Assembly: GCA_030062745.1 (NCBI GenBank)
Contig: CP099845.1
Span: 16,718,903-16,782,902, forward strand
Reading direction: 5' to 3'
From: Capitulum mitella
Taxonomy: Eukaryota > Arthropoda > Thecostraca > Pollicipedomorpha > Pollicipedidae
Length of the DNA: 64,000 nt
Part shown: piece by piece, positions 1-11,246 of the stretch
How the letters are laid out: every line of letters starts with the position of its first letter
Position numbering within the stretch: the stretch's first letter is position 1
Notes under the pieces: generated by a model
Databases searched by the model: none
What the model saw: the letters and a program-made list of their open reading frames with translations, nothing else
What the model was told of the DNA's origin: nothing
Made by a program: the position numbers and the translations under genes

Positions 1-635
1 TTCAAAAACGATGCGTTTTCTATGGTAATGAATCTTAAGCCTCATTAATTGTTAATTGCCTGGGTGAAGAGCGCGGCAATCGCGGCGTCAATGGTATAGG
101 CAATAATTACACGGCAGCGGTCGTGCCGATGAGTCATTCGTTCGGCTAAAGTGACACGCTGTATGAATTAACACTCTGGCATGGATGTTTCACCGTTAAG
201 TGAAAGAGACGGTAGTTTCTAGGCACGTTGTGTCGAACAGTGACTTGAAAAGGTGGTTTAAAGACACAACACTTGACAGACAATGGGGTCATTTAACGTT
301 GCTGAGGCATACGCTGAATGGTTATGAATCCGCTAGGTTTGGCTGTAACACCTCAACATGATGAAATCCACGACTCTTCGCTTTCAAGATCGTCAGCGTG
401 TCTACCACACCCTGCAAGCTTATGAGTCCCTGTTATGCGACTGAATGCAGGTGATTTTATGAAGCAGTGGTGTTGCATCACATTGCTCATCAACCACACC
501 CACTGAGAATCAACCAAATGCTAGTCAGCACGAAGTGCAGGATCATGGTGGTATGCGTCATCGGCTGAAGTAATAAACTAGCTGATGTCGTTAGACAGAG
601 AAGCGGGACAGAAACACCGACATTTAGGAACAGTT
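1..635. other. Non-coding unique sequence
   Basis: Moderate-GC sequence with no open frame of note, no tandem repeat and no RNA gene signature that I can see. Nothing functional can be assigned. Confidence 0.6.
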
Positions 636-901
636 TCAATAAACTGGAAAACCAGACACACATGGTAAATGATACAAAGAAGTGAAACAGCTCGCACCGG
701 CGACAACAGCCTGAACATTTTTTTTCAGCATTTTAACATATTTTTCTTGACAGGGAGATATAGCGAGAGCACGCTGTACCAGTTTGACCAAACCAATGTC
801 CTCGTCAAGACAAGAACAGACCACTGAGACCACTAAGCCCTGCACAGCCATTACTTGTTCTCTGAGTCCCGCTGGACCACTGCCCGACGACCAGATTCTG
901 T

Positions 902-1235
902 TGGTCCACAACTGGTCTACTGGGATCCGCTGGTCCACTGCCAGGCCACTGGGCTCCAACGGAACCCAGTGGCCTGGCACAGTGATTGACAGTGGCACAG
1001 TGAGTGACAGTGGCCGACGGTCCACAGCTGGACTACTGAACCCATTGGTCCACAGCTGGACTACTGGGATACACTGAACCATAGCTGGACTACTGAGATC
1101 CATTGGTCCACTACTGGATCACTGGGCTCCGCTCGCCCACAGCTGGACCAGTGTGCTCCGCTGGTCCACAGCTGGACCACGGAGCCCTGCGGACCTTCAC
1201 TGGATCGCTGAGCTCCGCTGGTGGAGACGGTCCGT
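902..1235. repeat. Degenerate minisatellite, about 28-29 bp unit
   Basis: The core GGTCCACAGCTGGACTACTG recurs with drift. Copies begin near 1019, 1047, 1077, 1105, 1134 and 1163, with poorer copies on both sides. Most units carry the palindrome CAGCTG, which is also an E-box core. Three overlapping open frames of 80-155 aa cross this region only because the unit has few stop triplets. I regard it as an old, diverged tandem array. Confidence 0.8.
940..978. repeat. Perfect 14-bp inverted repeat (hairpin)
   Basis: Left arm GCCAGGCCACTGGG (940-953) is exactly complementary to CCCAGTGGCCTGGC (965-978) across an 11-nt loop. It sits inside the 28-bp minisatellite and is the best-conserved dyad there. 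The stem is too short for a typical microRNA precursor. A cruciform or a duplicated-inverted array unit is more likely. Confidence 0.85.
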
Positions 1236-2277
1236 TCGGTCGGCCGGACAGCGCGGCCCCTGCCGGGCGCAGCCGGGCGCAGCCGGGCCCACTGGGCCGG
1301 CTCGGCTGGCGACCACTGTGGTGCGGCTCGATGATTTGCCACTAACTTTTGATGATGGCTATTTAGCGAGGAGAACGCTGATCATACCACCTCTTTGAGA
1401 CAGCGGGCCAAATCAGCGTTAATTCCTGCTTGACTGAAGACCCGCTTTGTTTTCGTGCGTCAGAGGAGTGGTCAGGACGCGGCCCGGTCTCGCTCCCGCT
1501 CCTGCTCCCGCTCTACCCTGCAGCGGTGAGAGAAATGCCGCTCCGACTGGGCACTGAGTTCGGCCTCCCAGCGAACCAGCAACAGCGTCTCCAGACTTCT
1601 GTGGACCTCCGGACGGGCCGACTGGGTCACTCAAAAAGCCTAGCATTATATTATCACTTACCGCCATATTAACAGCTCTGCTGTCAGACGGTGACAATTA
1701 TGATGACCTGTCAACTGCCACTTATTCTGTCACATATCCGTATATTGTCACCTAGCTATTCTTAACGCATGTAATATGATATTGATAGCATTAGCATTTG
1801 TCATTATGCGCCAATTTTACGAAAACATTTTTTTATCGTGGAATGATTTCACTATCTCTTTAGACTAAATCAGAAATAGCTGTCTGCTTCAGGCTCTTCT
1901 TTGATCTGAACTGTTCCAAAGGAAAAGCCCACAACAACAATCCACTGACATAATACACACGTCGATACGGTGGCTACCGATCGCATGATGCTGGTCACAA
2001 GGACCGTGGTATACCATTGGCACCAGTGCAGGCGCACGGACGGAAAAGATTTCAGATGATTTGGCCCATGAATCGCATCCGTTTGAGACCCAGCGGGGTG
2101 GGAGAGGCCGATAACTCACACCGAGTGGCCTCCTCTATTTTTTATTCTAGTTGGGGTGAGCGCGGCGGTCGAGAATAAATCATATTTGTTAGCTCTTGGT
2201 TCGAGGGTGGCAGAGACATAGTGGTACTGTTATGGTGTGAGCATATTTGTGCCACCAAAATCCTGGCTGCCACTAGA
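1236..2277. other. Non-coding unique sequence
   Basis: Begins with a short CpG-rich patch (to about 1330), then becomes mixed and AT-richer from about 1650. No exon, RNA gene or repeat is supported. Confidence 0.5.
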
Positions 2278-2440
2278 AGTGGAAAAGAAGAGCGAACAAC
2301 GGAGAGGAAAGAGCGAGGGAAAGCAAATAGAATGGGTAAAGGGACAGTGAGAGAGAAGAGAGAGGGGGATGAGACGAGAGAGGTAGGGAGAGGGAGAGAG
2401 GGAGTGAACAGGAGGGAGAGAGAAAGAGACGCATTCTGGT
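2278..2440 (+). repeat. Purine-rich (GA/GGA) low-complexity tract
   Basis: About 160 bases composed almost wholly of G and A on the plus strand, made of irregular GAGA, GGGA and AAGA runs. The resulting Ser/Leu-rich and Glu/Arg-rich open frames on the two strands are artefacts of composition. Confidence 0.85.
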
Positions 2441-3059
2441 CTCCCAACATTTGGTAATTCGAACGACAGGGGCAGCAGTTGCACTATTGTTGGATTGGTC
2501 AGACAATGCAGTTATTGTCGTGGAGGCCCGAAGGCCAAACACAACGTCAGAACACGGCCTCCGCCGCACCTAGCTTGGGAAGGACGCCGCCGCCGTCTCC
2601 CTCCCCCTCCTTCTTTCGTCCCGGACCGGGCGCTGACGACGGCGATGGCGGCGCGCCACTACAGACACGGTGCTATTACTGGGCGGCTGACAATATCGGC
2701 CAGCATCTGGGGCGTGCGCCGCCGCTGCAGGCCGCGCCGCTCCGGCCAGCTGGCACCCCCCCCCCGACCCCCCGCCGCGCCGCCCCCGGCCGCGCCGCCA
2801 CGAGCCGGCGCGGCCGGGCGGCCGGCCGGCGCGCCCCGTATGGAAATACGCGCCACCAATTGGCCGTGTATGCAAACATGGCGGCGACGCGTGCTGATTC
2901 TCAAGTGTTCTGTTGACGGGTTTGTATTTATCTCTGCCCGGGTTACAGTGCCCCACGCAAGGCGGCCGGCACTAAAATCGGTCCATGATTCACGTGGAAA
3001 GTGCGCGAGTACGGTAACCGGCTGAGTGGAAGACATAGATGTAGCCGGTCTCACCGGGA
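2441..3059. other. GC-rich CpG block, no exon recognised
   Basis: The core 2560-2870 is very GC-rich with many CpGs and a C-run near 2757. It contains ATGGCGGC (about 2879), a YY1/Pho-like core. It resembles a CpG-island promoter, but no reading frame with protein-like composition starts here. The overlapping 98-176 aa frames are Arg/Pro/Ala composition artefacts. Confidence 0.5.
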
Positions 3060-3850
3060 CCTTCAGAGGACGCTCACTGGACTGACGGCGTGAAGCAGCC
3101 AGTCGTCACAGGCGCCGTCAGGAGCTCAGTCTTGCAGACTGCCGAGATCAAATTAAGTGACTTTACCACATAGCAAGCCTCTGAGAATTCACGGCTGCGA
3201 GTGAATCCGGTGAATGATTGGGTCGAGTTCCAGTAGAGTCCGCGCACACTGCCGACGTCAGGACTAGAAGGTCGGTAGCGCCAGTAGAGTCCGTCTCAGT
3301 CCATGCTAGAAGACCCTACAGAATCTTACTGAGCATGCGCAGGCAGAAGCTGCGTTGTGCTGAGGATGAGCTAACAGAATCCACAAAATGACTTTTGGCC
3401 TGAGCTGATAGAATCTGCGTTGTATGATTGGATTAATACTGTAAGAGCCTATGAAAACTGATTGGGCCTGATCCAGCAGATTACAAAGACTGTACGTCCG
3501 GACTCCACCTGGAAAAGCCTACAGAATTTGCTGACCGTCAACTGGCAGATTCTGCGCCGCATGGCTCCAGCTGGCAGAATTTAAGGTCTGTCCAGATGGA
3601 GCTGGCAGAACCTGTTCATCTTGTGCAGAGCCCAAACAGCAGATTCGACATACTGCCCGAGCCACAGCTGACAAAGTTAACCTTTTGTTCGGGCCACAGA
3701 CCTGGCAGAGGTAACAGTCTGACCTAACCACAAAGCTACAAGAGAAAGGAGACTGTCACAGATATATGAGGAAATCGTCCGTTCAGGCCACAGAGGGGGC
3801 AGCGACACGTCCGTCCTTAGCCCAGAGCTGGCAGACGAGGCAGAGTGGAG
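3060..3850. repeat. Highly degenerate dispersed/tandem repeat
   Basis: CTGGCAGA-like cores recur near 3541, 3570, 3602, 3706 and 3830. CCAGTAGAGTCCG occurs twice, near 3229 and 3281, 52 bp apart. Spacing is irregular (about 29-50 bp), consistent with an old decayed minisatellite. No coding evidence. Confidence 0.45.
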
Positions 3851-4147
3851 CGAGCGGCCGAGCAGAGCGGAGTGCTCGCTGCGGCGGCTCTCAGTGCCGT
3901 CAATGACGGCTACCCTCCAGGTCCACGCACAATATCAGCAATAACGCCGGCCATCGGCACGCCATATTGACTGCCATAGAGCGGCACGGCCGACTTAATA
4001 TTCACACGGCGGCCGGCCCCGTCGTGCTGATGACGCCGGAAGAAAGAGGTGAGAGACACTGATGAAAAACGTCCTTGTAGGCTCGGGGGAAATAATGAAC
4101 GCGCTGGCGAGGCTTTCCGGGAAGGGACGAACCGATCTGATCGGACT

Positions 4148-4174
4148 CACACACACACACACACACACACACAC
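4148..4174. repeat. (CA)n microsatellite
   Basis: An uninterrupted CA dinucleotide run of about 27 bases. Confidence 0.97.
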
Positions 4175-4740
4175 CCGCTCACTCACGGCATCGGGAGGAG
4201 AGTGGCCCAGAGCTGGGAGAGAGCGCGGAGAGAGCAGAGCAGGAAGCCAAGAGACGCCACCGTCGGGGTGGCCAGTTGTTGCATATTTGTCTTATTTTTA
4301 GATTTAGGTGTAAAGAAGACGGTTGCTAGTTCTCTTTAGTAACCATGGCGGCTGGCTGGTACACCTGGCACGGTGCTCAACCCGCACAGAATTATCAACT
4401 GGCGTCACGTCATGTGTGAAGATCCTGTAATGTGTCCGACTGTTATTCTGCACGTTGTGACATTTGTGTTACCCTCTATGACGAGGTATCAATTATTAAC
4501 TGCGCGAAGGTCTTTGATGCACCCCGACATTCTCTGAAGTTATTTAAGCTACCTCCGAACACATCCAGTCTGCGACTTAACATTTCCGTCCTTAGTTGAG
4601 CGACACTCATAGGAGTTCCTGCACGTCTCCGCATACTTCGGTCTTCATAACCTAATTTGGCGCCCCTGATTCGTCTCTGGCAGCGAAATTTCATCTCCGG
4701 CGGCCGTATACCAGCACCAGCCGCCGTCTGCCCGTCTGGC
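4175..4740. other. Non-coding sequence with one short Kozak ATG frame
   Basis: At 4345-4419 there is a 24-codon frame in good context (AACCATGG) beginning MAAGWYTWHGAQPAQ. It follows a pyrimidine-rich TTTAG that could be a splice acceptor. It is too short to call a gene, and no other coding signal accompanies it. The rest is unremarkable. Confidence 0.35.
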
Positions 4741-4750
4741 CGTGGCAGCC

Positions 4751-4978
4751 GTGGGACCATCAGTCGGGGTAGCCGTGGGACCATCAGCCGGGGTAGCTGT
4801 GGGACCATCAGCCGGAGCAGCCGTGGGACCATCAGCCGGAGCAGCCGTGGGACCATCAGTCGGGGTAGCCGTGGGACCATCAGCCGGGGTAGCTGTGGGA
4901 CCATCAGCCGGGGCAGCCGCGTGACCATCAGCCGGAGCAGCCGCGCGACCATCGGCCCGGGCAGCCGTGGGATCATCA
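4751..4978. repeat. 24-bp minisatellite, about 9.5 copies
   Basis: Exact 24-bp spacing of GTGGGACCATCAG at 4751, 4775, 4799, 4823, 4847, 4871 and 4895, then diverged copies at 4919, 4943 and 4967. Units alternate between a GGGGTAGCC-type and a GGAGCAGCC-type end. The period is eight codons, so long in-frame ORFs (242 aa minus, 199 aa plus) cross it. Their repeat peptides show no known domain and I do not call them genes. Confidence 0.95.
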
Positions 4979-4984
4979 AGGCTG

Positions 4985-5104
4985 TTGGACAGTGCTCTTG
5001 GTCCGACACACAGCTCTGTTGGACCGCCACACGGCGCTGTTGGGCAGTCAAACGGCGCTGTGGACCGTCATACTGTGCTGCCGGACCGTCACACGGCTGG
5101 ACCA
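4985..5104. repeat. Degenerate 20-21 bp minisatellite
   Basis: Directly follows the 24-bp array. CTGTTGGACCG and CACACGGCG alternate about every 20-21 bp for five or six imperfect copies. It is a separate family from its neighbour. Confidence 0.7.
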
Positions 5105-5590
5105 CGGGGCGCATAACGAACATCAACGGCCACCAGCAACGGCCGCTCAGCGGTGGCGAGTCAAATGAGCGTACACAAGCCAAAGCTCGCGACATATACG
5201 TCAAAGCTCTGGCCCAATTACTGAGATCTTACCAAAGCACTCCTGTGTCACAGTGAGACATAATTTGACGAACATTTTAATTGCCCGTGGCAATACACAC
5301 GGTTTGCAACTGCAATTCTAGCATTCTTTGCAAATAGAAAGTCACCTACATAAATAATTCATGTGGCGGTGCATGCAGTCGGTGATAAATGAGGTGACCT
5401 CTGACCGGAGCCGGCGGCGCGGCCGTCCAGAGCCTCTCTCCGGCCGAGCCGCCGAGTTATCGCCAGCGCGGACCGTAACTCGAGCGGCGGCGGCGGCCCG
5501 GCGGCAGCCTCGGCCCGCCGCCGCCGCCACCGGCTGCCCGGACGCCGAGCGGCCCATCACGGGGCGCCAGCGGACCAAGCCGCTGATACG
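5105..5590. other. Non-coding spacer; GC-rich from about 5395
   Basis: Unique sequence becoming strongly CpG-rich at 5395-5585, just before the next array. No gene is supported. Confidence 0.5.
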
Positions 5591-6418
5591 GAGACTACCG
5601 CCGACCCGCCGACACAGACTACCGCCGACACAGAGGCTACCGCCGACCCGCCGACACAGAGGCTACCGCCGACCCGCCGACACAGAGACTACCGCCGACC
5701 CGCCGACAAAGAGACTACCGCCGAAACAGAGACTACCGACGACACAGAGGCTACCCCCAAAACCCCCCAACACGCCCGCCGACACAGAGACTACCGCCGA
5801 CCCGCCGACAAAGAGACTACCGCCGAAACAGAGACTACCGACGACACAGAGGCTACCGCCGAGACAGAGACTACCGCCGACACAGAGGCTACCGCCGACC
5901 CGCCGACACATAGACTACCGCCGACCCGCCGACACAGAGACCACCGCCGACCCGCCGACATAGAGACTACCGCCGACCCGCCGACACAGAGACTTCCGCC
6001 GACCCGCCGACATAGAGACTACCGCCGACCCGCCGACATGGAGACTACCGCCGACCCGCCGACACAGAGACTACCGCCGACCCGCCGACACAGAGACTAC
6101 CGCTGACCCGCCGACACAGACTACCGCCGACACAGAGGCTACCGCCGACCCGCCGACACATAGACTACCGCCGACACAAAGACCACCGCCGACCCGCCGA
6201 CATAGAGACTACCGCCGACCCGCCGACACAGAGACTACCGCCGACCCGCCGACATAGCGACTACCGCCGACCCGCCGACACAGAGACTACCGCCGACCCG
6301 ACGACACAGAGACTACCGCCGACCCGCCGACACAGAGACTACCGCCGACCCGCCGACATAGAGACTACCGCCGACCCGCCGACACAGAGGCTACCGCCGA
6401 CCCGCCGACACAGAGGCT
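5591..6418. repeat. 26/18-bp minisatellite, about 830 bp
   Basis: The unit GAGACTACCGCCGACCCGCC plus GACACA (26 bp) is interspersed with an 18-bp form lacking an 8-bp CCCGCCGA step. A block of roughly 80 bp (about 5676-5755) is repeated at about 5780-5861, showing internal segmental duplication. Between them is an odd C/A-rich patch (5755-5775). The 200-aa plus frame and the Gly/Val-rich minus frames are array read-through. Confidence 0.95.
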
Positions 6419-6443
6419 CCAGGAGAACCACTGCATCTGCGCT

Positions 6444-6474
6444 GGTTGTCAAATATCTCGAAGATATTTGACAA
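6444..6474. repeat. Perfect 14-bp hairpin at the array edge
   Basis: GTTGTCAAATATCT (6444-6457), loop CGA, then AGATATTTGACAAC (6461-6474). It starts 26 bp after the 26/18-bp array ends. The stem is AT-rich in GC-rich surroundings. A Helitron 3' hairpin was considered, but no CTRR end follows on either strand. Confidence 0.9.
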
Positions 6475-7573
6475 CAGAATGTTATATATGGCCTTGTGAC
6501 TCCTGTGAAGTTGTTTGTCCACAAGTTGTTACGATGTACACTCAGTTCAAGTTAAAAGTCCAAACTGGCATCGCTTTAAAAGGCACGCAATAAACAGAAT
6601 TTTGGGAAAACATACAAAAATGTTGTTTTATATGAGCAAGCGGGGCTTTTCAAGTTTTTTTCAGAACAGCGGCTAGGATTCCGATTCGAATAGCCGGACC
6701 ATGGGTCCCAAAGGAGTGAAGAAAGGAAAATGGTGCCTCTGTCAGAACAAAGCAGAACAAAGCACTGCATTCACGGGTGTTGAATGGAAAAAAATGGTGT
6801 AGCAGCCTCAACAGCAATCCTCCCAATGTTTGGCCCTTGCGACTGGCAGCCAAGTCAGTGTCCAACGCCCGACCCGTCCTCAGTCACGCATTACGCAACG
6901 TTTCCAACGAAATCCATCACCCACTCTTCCCGACCACCCTCGGCCCTCTCCACTAATTCAATCGGGCCACCTTGAAACAGCTCTGTTACCTGGACCTGAT
7001 TAGCGTCTCGAGCGGTCGCGCTCAGAAGGCCGGAGCTGGGTGACAGTCGGAGCGCGGCCGCTGCAGCCGCCTCGACTCCCCTCCACAACGCCAAACCATC
7101 AAACGAACGCCCGGCGCACTGTCTACTTAGACAGATGAGAGATCACCCCCGGTATTGCGCAATAACTCCAATCATCGCGCCGTAATCGTACCTCGTCGCG
7201 CTGTAATCGTCACAGGGCGACGGAAGCCGCGCTAAATTTTTAATATAGCCGTTATTTCAGCACCGGGATAATGCTGTTACGGTCGGGGCGGCAGAAGGGT
7301 AAAAATATAATTTTTACAAATTGACATGTCGTCCCTGGGGTGCTTGCGGCCGGCGGGGAGCAGGCTGCGGCCCCACTGCGGCGGATATTCGGAAGCCACG
7401 TCACGTTTTTTCCGCCGGCGAACAGCACGTCAACAGCGGCCGACAATATGGTCGGAAGCACCATACAGACGCGAGGCCTGGCATTACGCCAGGGACCGCG
7501 GCCGACGTTCCTGCTTGCTTATTTGACGGATGAGCTGCTATAAAGACAACAGACTACCTTTTTGTTTTCACAT
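6475..7573. other. Non-coding unique sequence
   Basis: Mixed composition, AT-rich at 6475-6700 and 7230-7320, with short CpG-rich patches near 7040 and 7330-7500. No exon or repeat is recognised. Homeodomain-type ATTA/TAAT cores are present but not clustered enough to call. Confidence 0.5.
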
Positions 7574-7603
7574 TAATTTGCATGCGTTATCTTTAGCGAT
7601 AAC
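7574..7603. promoter_or_regulatory. Octamer/TAAT element next to inverted GATA pair
   Basis: TTAATTTGCAT contains a POU octamer (ATTTGCAT, 7576-7583) overlapping a TAAT core. Three bases on, GTTATC (7586-7591) and GATAAC (7598-7603) form a perfect inverted pair of GATA-factor sites with a 6-nt spacer. Known families bind such motifs. Function here is inferred from sequence only. Confidence 0.35.
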
Positions 7604-8911
7604 TGAGGCTTTTACACGCGCGTGCGTCGACTCTGTGTGCCGGTTTCCTCGTTGATAAATTAACACGTCTGAGTGTCAGCCCGAGGGGATCAATAAAAAG
7701 ATTTACCGACAAGCTCTAGTTTGCGGTCCGAGCGGGTGGCGCGGTCAGCCGGTCCGCCGCCGGCTCCGGACAGCGATCCATCACGGCTGCAGCGGCTGCT
7801 GGGCTGGCTTGTCTCAGTGACCGCGAGCGGCGCCAATTATGATCCATTACCCGAGTTTCCGACAGCCGACACGCTCGTTTGTTTACAGCGCCGCCGCCCC
7901 CGCAGAGGGCGCCGCCGCGCGCCGCACCACCGCTTCCACCGCAGCCCGCTCCGCTGGAGAAAACACCGACACTCGACATGTTTGTAGAGTTCTGCGCTGA
8001 ATAGCCAATAAGGTCGAACAGAGGCATTTGTTCGTTGTAATGGCTAGGCTCGTAGGTGATTCGGCGACATAAGCGATTCGTTCGACTCTTCGGAACGAAA
8101 ACAATAGCGGGCCGCTCTCCTTTTGGAGTCGGCCGCCGGCGCCGGGAGAGAGTGCGCGCACCGCTTCGCCTATAATCGTACATCACGCCGAATTCCTGCG
8201 TCCTGAAATCAGATACAGACGCTCATTTTCCTGCGAGTCCCCTAGGATAGGCATCATCACTATTTTTGTCCCATTGTGCTCGGCGATCGGCATTTACGAT
8301 AAACATGTGCCGGAGCCCGGCCGGACAGCCGCGCCGTTGAAGCTCGGGTCAGGCTGGTCCCGCTCTGTGAACCAGTCGCTCGAGGGACGAGCGACCGGCC
8401 GCCGAGGACGAACTTTACCGTCCACCCCGACAGGCGAACGTCCAGCGAACGAGGACGAACTTTATCCGGACCGGCATATGAATGACAAACGAGGACAAAT
8501 TTTACAAGCCACCCGACCGGCGCGGTGGAAGAGGAACCGCAAACTCCAACCGTCGCCCAAGTATAGGAAGTAGTCTCCTTTTCCCAGGACAGAAAGATCG
8601 CAGATATATGTTCGCAAGTGAGCAGCGCAAAAATATCAAGTACAGGGAAAACAGTCGAAGTGTCTGCTTACGCGCTCCGGGCAAGTACGCGACAGAGTTC
8701 GCGCAAAGCTACCCAGCCAGCCCTTTCTTCAACCGTGCGCTCCGGCTGTCTTTTCTTCCCGACAGTTAAGAAAAACCCGTAAACCATGCAAAAACGTCCC
8801 AGTCCGGCCAGGTAGCAGCAACACGATACACCGGAGCGCTGAGCGATGGCGGTTGAACCGCGCCACGGCGGCCGATGCCAGTACGAACTCGCATCCACCG
8901 CCATATACCGA
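7604..8911. other. Non-coding; CpG-rich block at 7715-8170
   Basis: CpG-dense sequence at 7715-7990 and 8090-8170, then mixed sequence with dispersed CGGACCGG-type patches to 8470 and A-rich sequence to 8700. No protein-like frame, RNA gene or array is seen. Confidence 0.45.
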
Positions 8912-9003
8912 ACCGTCCTCAGACTGTGCCAGGGACCGTCCTCACACTGCGTCAGAGACCGTCCTCAGACTGTGCCAGAGACCGTCTTCAGTCTCTGCCG
9001 TTC
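8912..9003. repeat. 23-bp minisatellite, four copies
   Basis: ACCGTCCTCAGACTGTGCC repeats at 8912, 8935, 8958 and 8981, exactly 23 bp apart, the last copy diverged. It is a small young-looking array. Confidence 0.9.
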
Positions 9004-11218
9004 AGTTGCGTGGGGTCGCACATATCGCGCGCTCGTGTTTAATTAACCGCTTGTTTAATGTTGTTCACATTTACGGATGTACCACGTTTGGTGAGTATGC
9101 GAGCCAGCCCTCTATGTGCTCTTCGACTACGCCGTTGTGTCGCCGACTTCATTTCAGAGGCCGACATGAAGACTGCGAAAAAGGCGCAGCGACCGTGGGC
9201 AGTAACGCGCGCCGCCTGTGCATATGCCAGTCCCTCAACACGAAAATCTCATCGCATTATCAAATCGTTTATGCATGCATGGCGCACCTTTCGCACTTGC
9301 AAAGATGGTTCAACGCAGAAGGGAACCCTCAGCTCCGCAGCCTCCCACCATGATTCACAATGCCGCCCGACGGGGGGCAATGCAACATCCCGCTAATCCA
9401 GTCAGCATTCCTGCCGGGCAGCAGCGACGTCAGGGCGAAATCGGCCGCCACGGAATGCCCCCTGGCCGGGCTGCACGTGCGCGACGGCGCACCGCCGGCC
9501 GCGGCCAGCGCCTGCCAGTAACACCGCAAATATGCACTCTCTAATGGTGAACAGCGCTACCGGGCCGGCCGGCTCGCAATCCGTCTTGCAGCGTACACTG
9601 CGGCGGCGGCGGCGGCGAACCCCCGACGGCCGGCGGCCCGTTGCCGCCACCCATTCATACCTGGCCTCGGTGACGTCACGGGCCGTGCCCGAAAATTTAA
9701 TTGCCCGCAATGATGTCTGTCGCGCCGGCCTGAATACTGATGCGGCCAGTCTGCGCCGCGTGCCGGCCGGCGGGTGGGCAGCGCGGGCCGGCGCGCCCGG
9801 TCCAGCCGCCGGCCGCCAATGACGCGGTCACGCCGAGCTCAGGCGGCGCCTGGTTCAGAGGCGCCGCCGCCGCACGCTGCGTCACAACGGCGCGCCGGCG
9901 GCGTTCGACCCGCCGCCGGCGCCGTCACTGGACCGCCGGAGCCGAGCGAAAGGAGACGGTGTCGCCCGCAGGCCGACCTGGCGGCGCACCCGACACAGAC
10001 GGGGAAACGTCCACAGGCCCCGGCCTGACTTTGCTCTGAAAGCTACGTCCCGGCAAATTATCAAATTCGGTGCGTGTATGCATTTTTTCGGGTGTGTGCG
10101 GGCGGGGGGAGGGGTGCTTGTGTGTACGTACGCCCCTCCTTCCCGGATTAGTTGAAAGTCACTAGGTAAATCACCTTCTTCAAACAGCGACAAACTCGTC
10201 CAAACAGCCGAGCAATCTTGACTCGCCCATGGGAAATGACGGTGGTCTTTAGCGAAAGGTTCAATGCCACGACCGCTGTTACAGAACTATCGAAAAAAGC
10301 ACATGAACACGAACATCGCGAACATATTCGCTAGCTAGTCATGGTAGTCACCATAATCCACGCCCATCGTCCAACACTTTCCACACTGCCAGCGTGATGG
10401 CTACCTTGGAGCATTATGTGTAACACCGCAGCTGCTAGATGCTATCGGGCCGGCACTTGTAAGAGCTCCCGCCGGCCGGCTTAATTAATGTAGCGGCGCG
10501 CTGTCGCAGCGGCAAGTAAGTCGTCCTGAATGGTGGTACTGTCAACACGCCGCCGCAGTCACCGGCCGCAGCGCAATACTATCCCGCAGCGCTCAGAGAC
10601 TTCAATGAGCGCGCCGAGCTACCGCCGGCCGATAGGGGCGGCGATAACTGCGCCTGGCCAGCACGGATTAGGTCTGAATGGCTCTGGTCGCTTGCCAAAT
10701 GCAAATACACGATGACATACGCAGCGCATTGGTGCATTCGTTCAGCACTCGGAGATGTGACAGAAGATAAGGCCTCCGTGTTCGCTGAAGGGCCCAGTTC
10801 GCGGTCGGACTGGACAACAAAGGAATCTACTCGACGGCCGTTGGCTTTTCTCTTTTCTGCTGTCCTGTCGGTCATACCGTTTCTCCTGGCCACCCACGCG
10901 CTATTTCCGGCATTTTGTAACAAAGATAGCGTAACGGGTATAGCAAATAAGCTGACTGTCGCAGAACGGAAACAGACAAGTGCTGACCAAGGACGGTCGT
11001 AATGGGGATGCTGCCGTCTCCGAAGTTGTAATGTCTGAAAATGGACAACAGCGGCACGCGTATCCAGAGAGACGGCACGCCTTCTGGCGCAGGCCGGCGC
11101 CTCTTTTTCACATGTATGTCAGCCGTTCGGCTCCAATCTGTCCGCGTGCTCCCCTCTCCATCGACTCCTGCCGGTTCCCTTTTTTCCATGGCGTCGACAG
11201 ATTCTGCCGACGCGGGGA
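9004..11218. other. Non-coding; CpG-rich block at 9405-10035
   Basis: 9405-10035 is very GC-rich with GGCCGGCC at 9563-9570 and a perfect CRE at 9671. The rest is mixed, with TTAATTAA-type homeodomain-like sites at about 9042 and 10481 and a POU octamer ATGCAAAT at 10699-10706. No exon is supported. Confidence 0.45.
9671..9678. promoter_or_regulatory. Perfect CRE palindrome in a CpG block
   Basis: TGACGTCA, the canonical CREB/ATF site, in the context GGTGACGTCACGGG. The same core with TGACGTCACGG flank recurs at 22117. Binding is inferred, not shown. Confidence 0.4.
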
Positions 11219-11246
11219 AGACTCCTCGCTCCAGAGCGAGGAGTCT
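11219..11246. repeat. Perfect 12-bp hairpin with 4-nt loop
   Basis: AGACTCCTCGCT (11219-11230), loop CCAG, AGCGAGGAGTCT (11235-11246). GGAGCGAGGG follows immediately as a partial direct repeat of the right arm. It is GC-rich and stable, but too short for a microRNA precursor. Confidence 0.9.

Noticed and set aside
6444..6474. Helitron 3' end or microRNA precursor
   Set aside because: No CTRR terminus on either side, and the 14-bp stem with 3-nt loop is too short for a microRNA hairpin.
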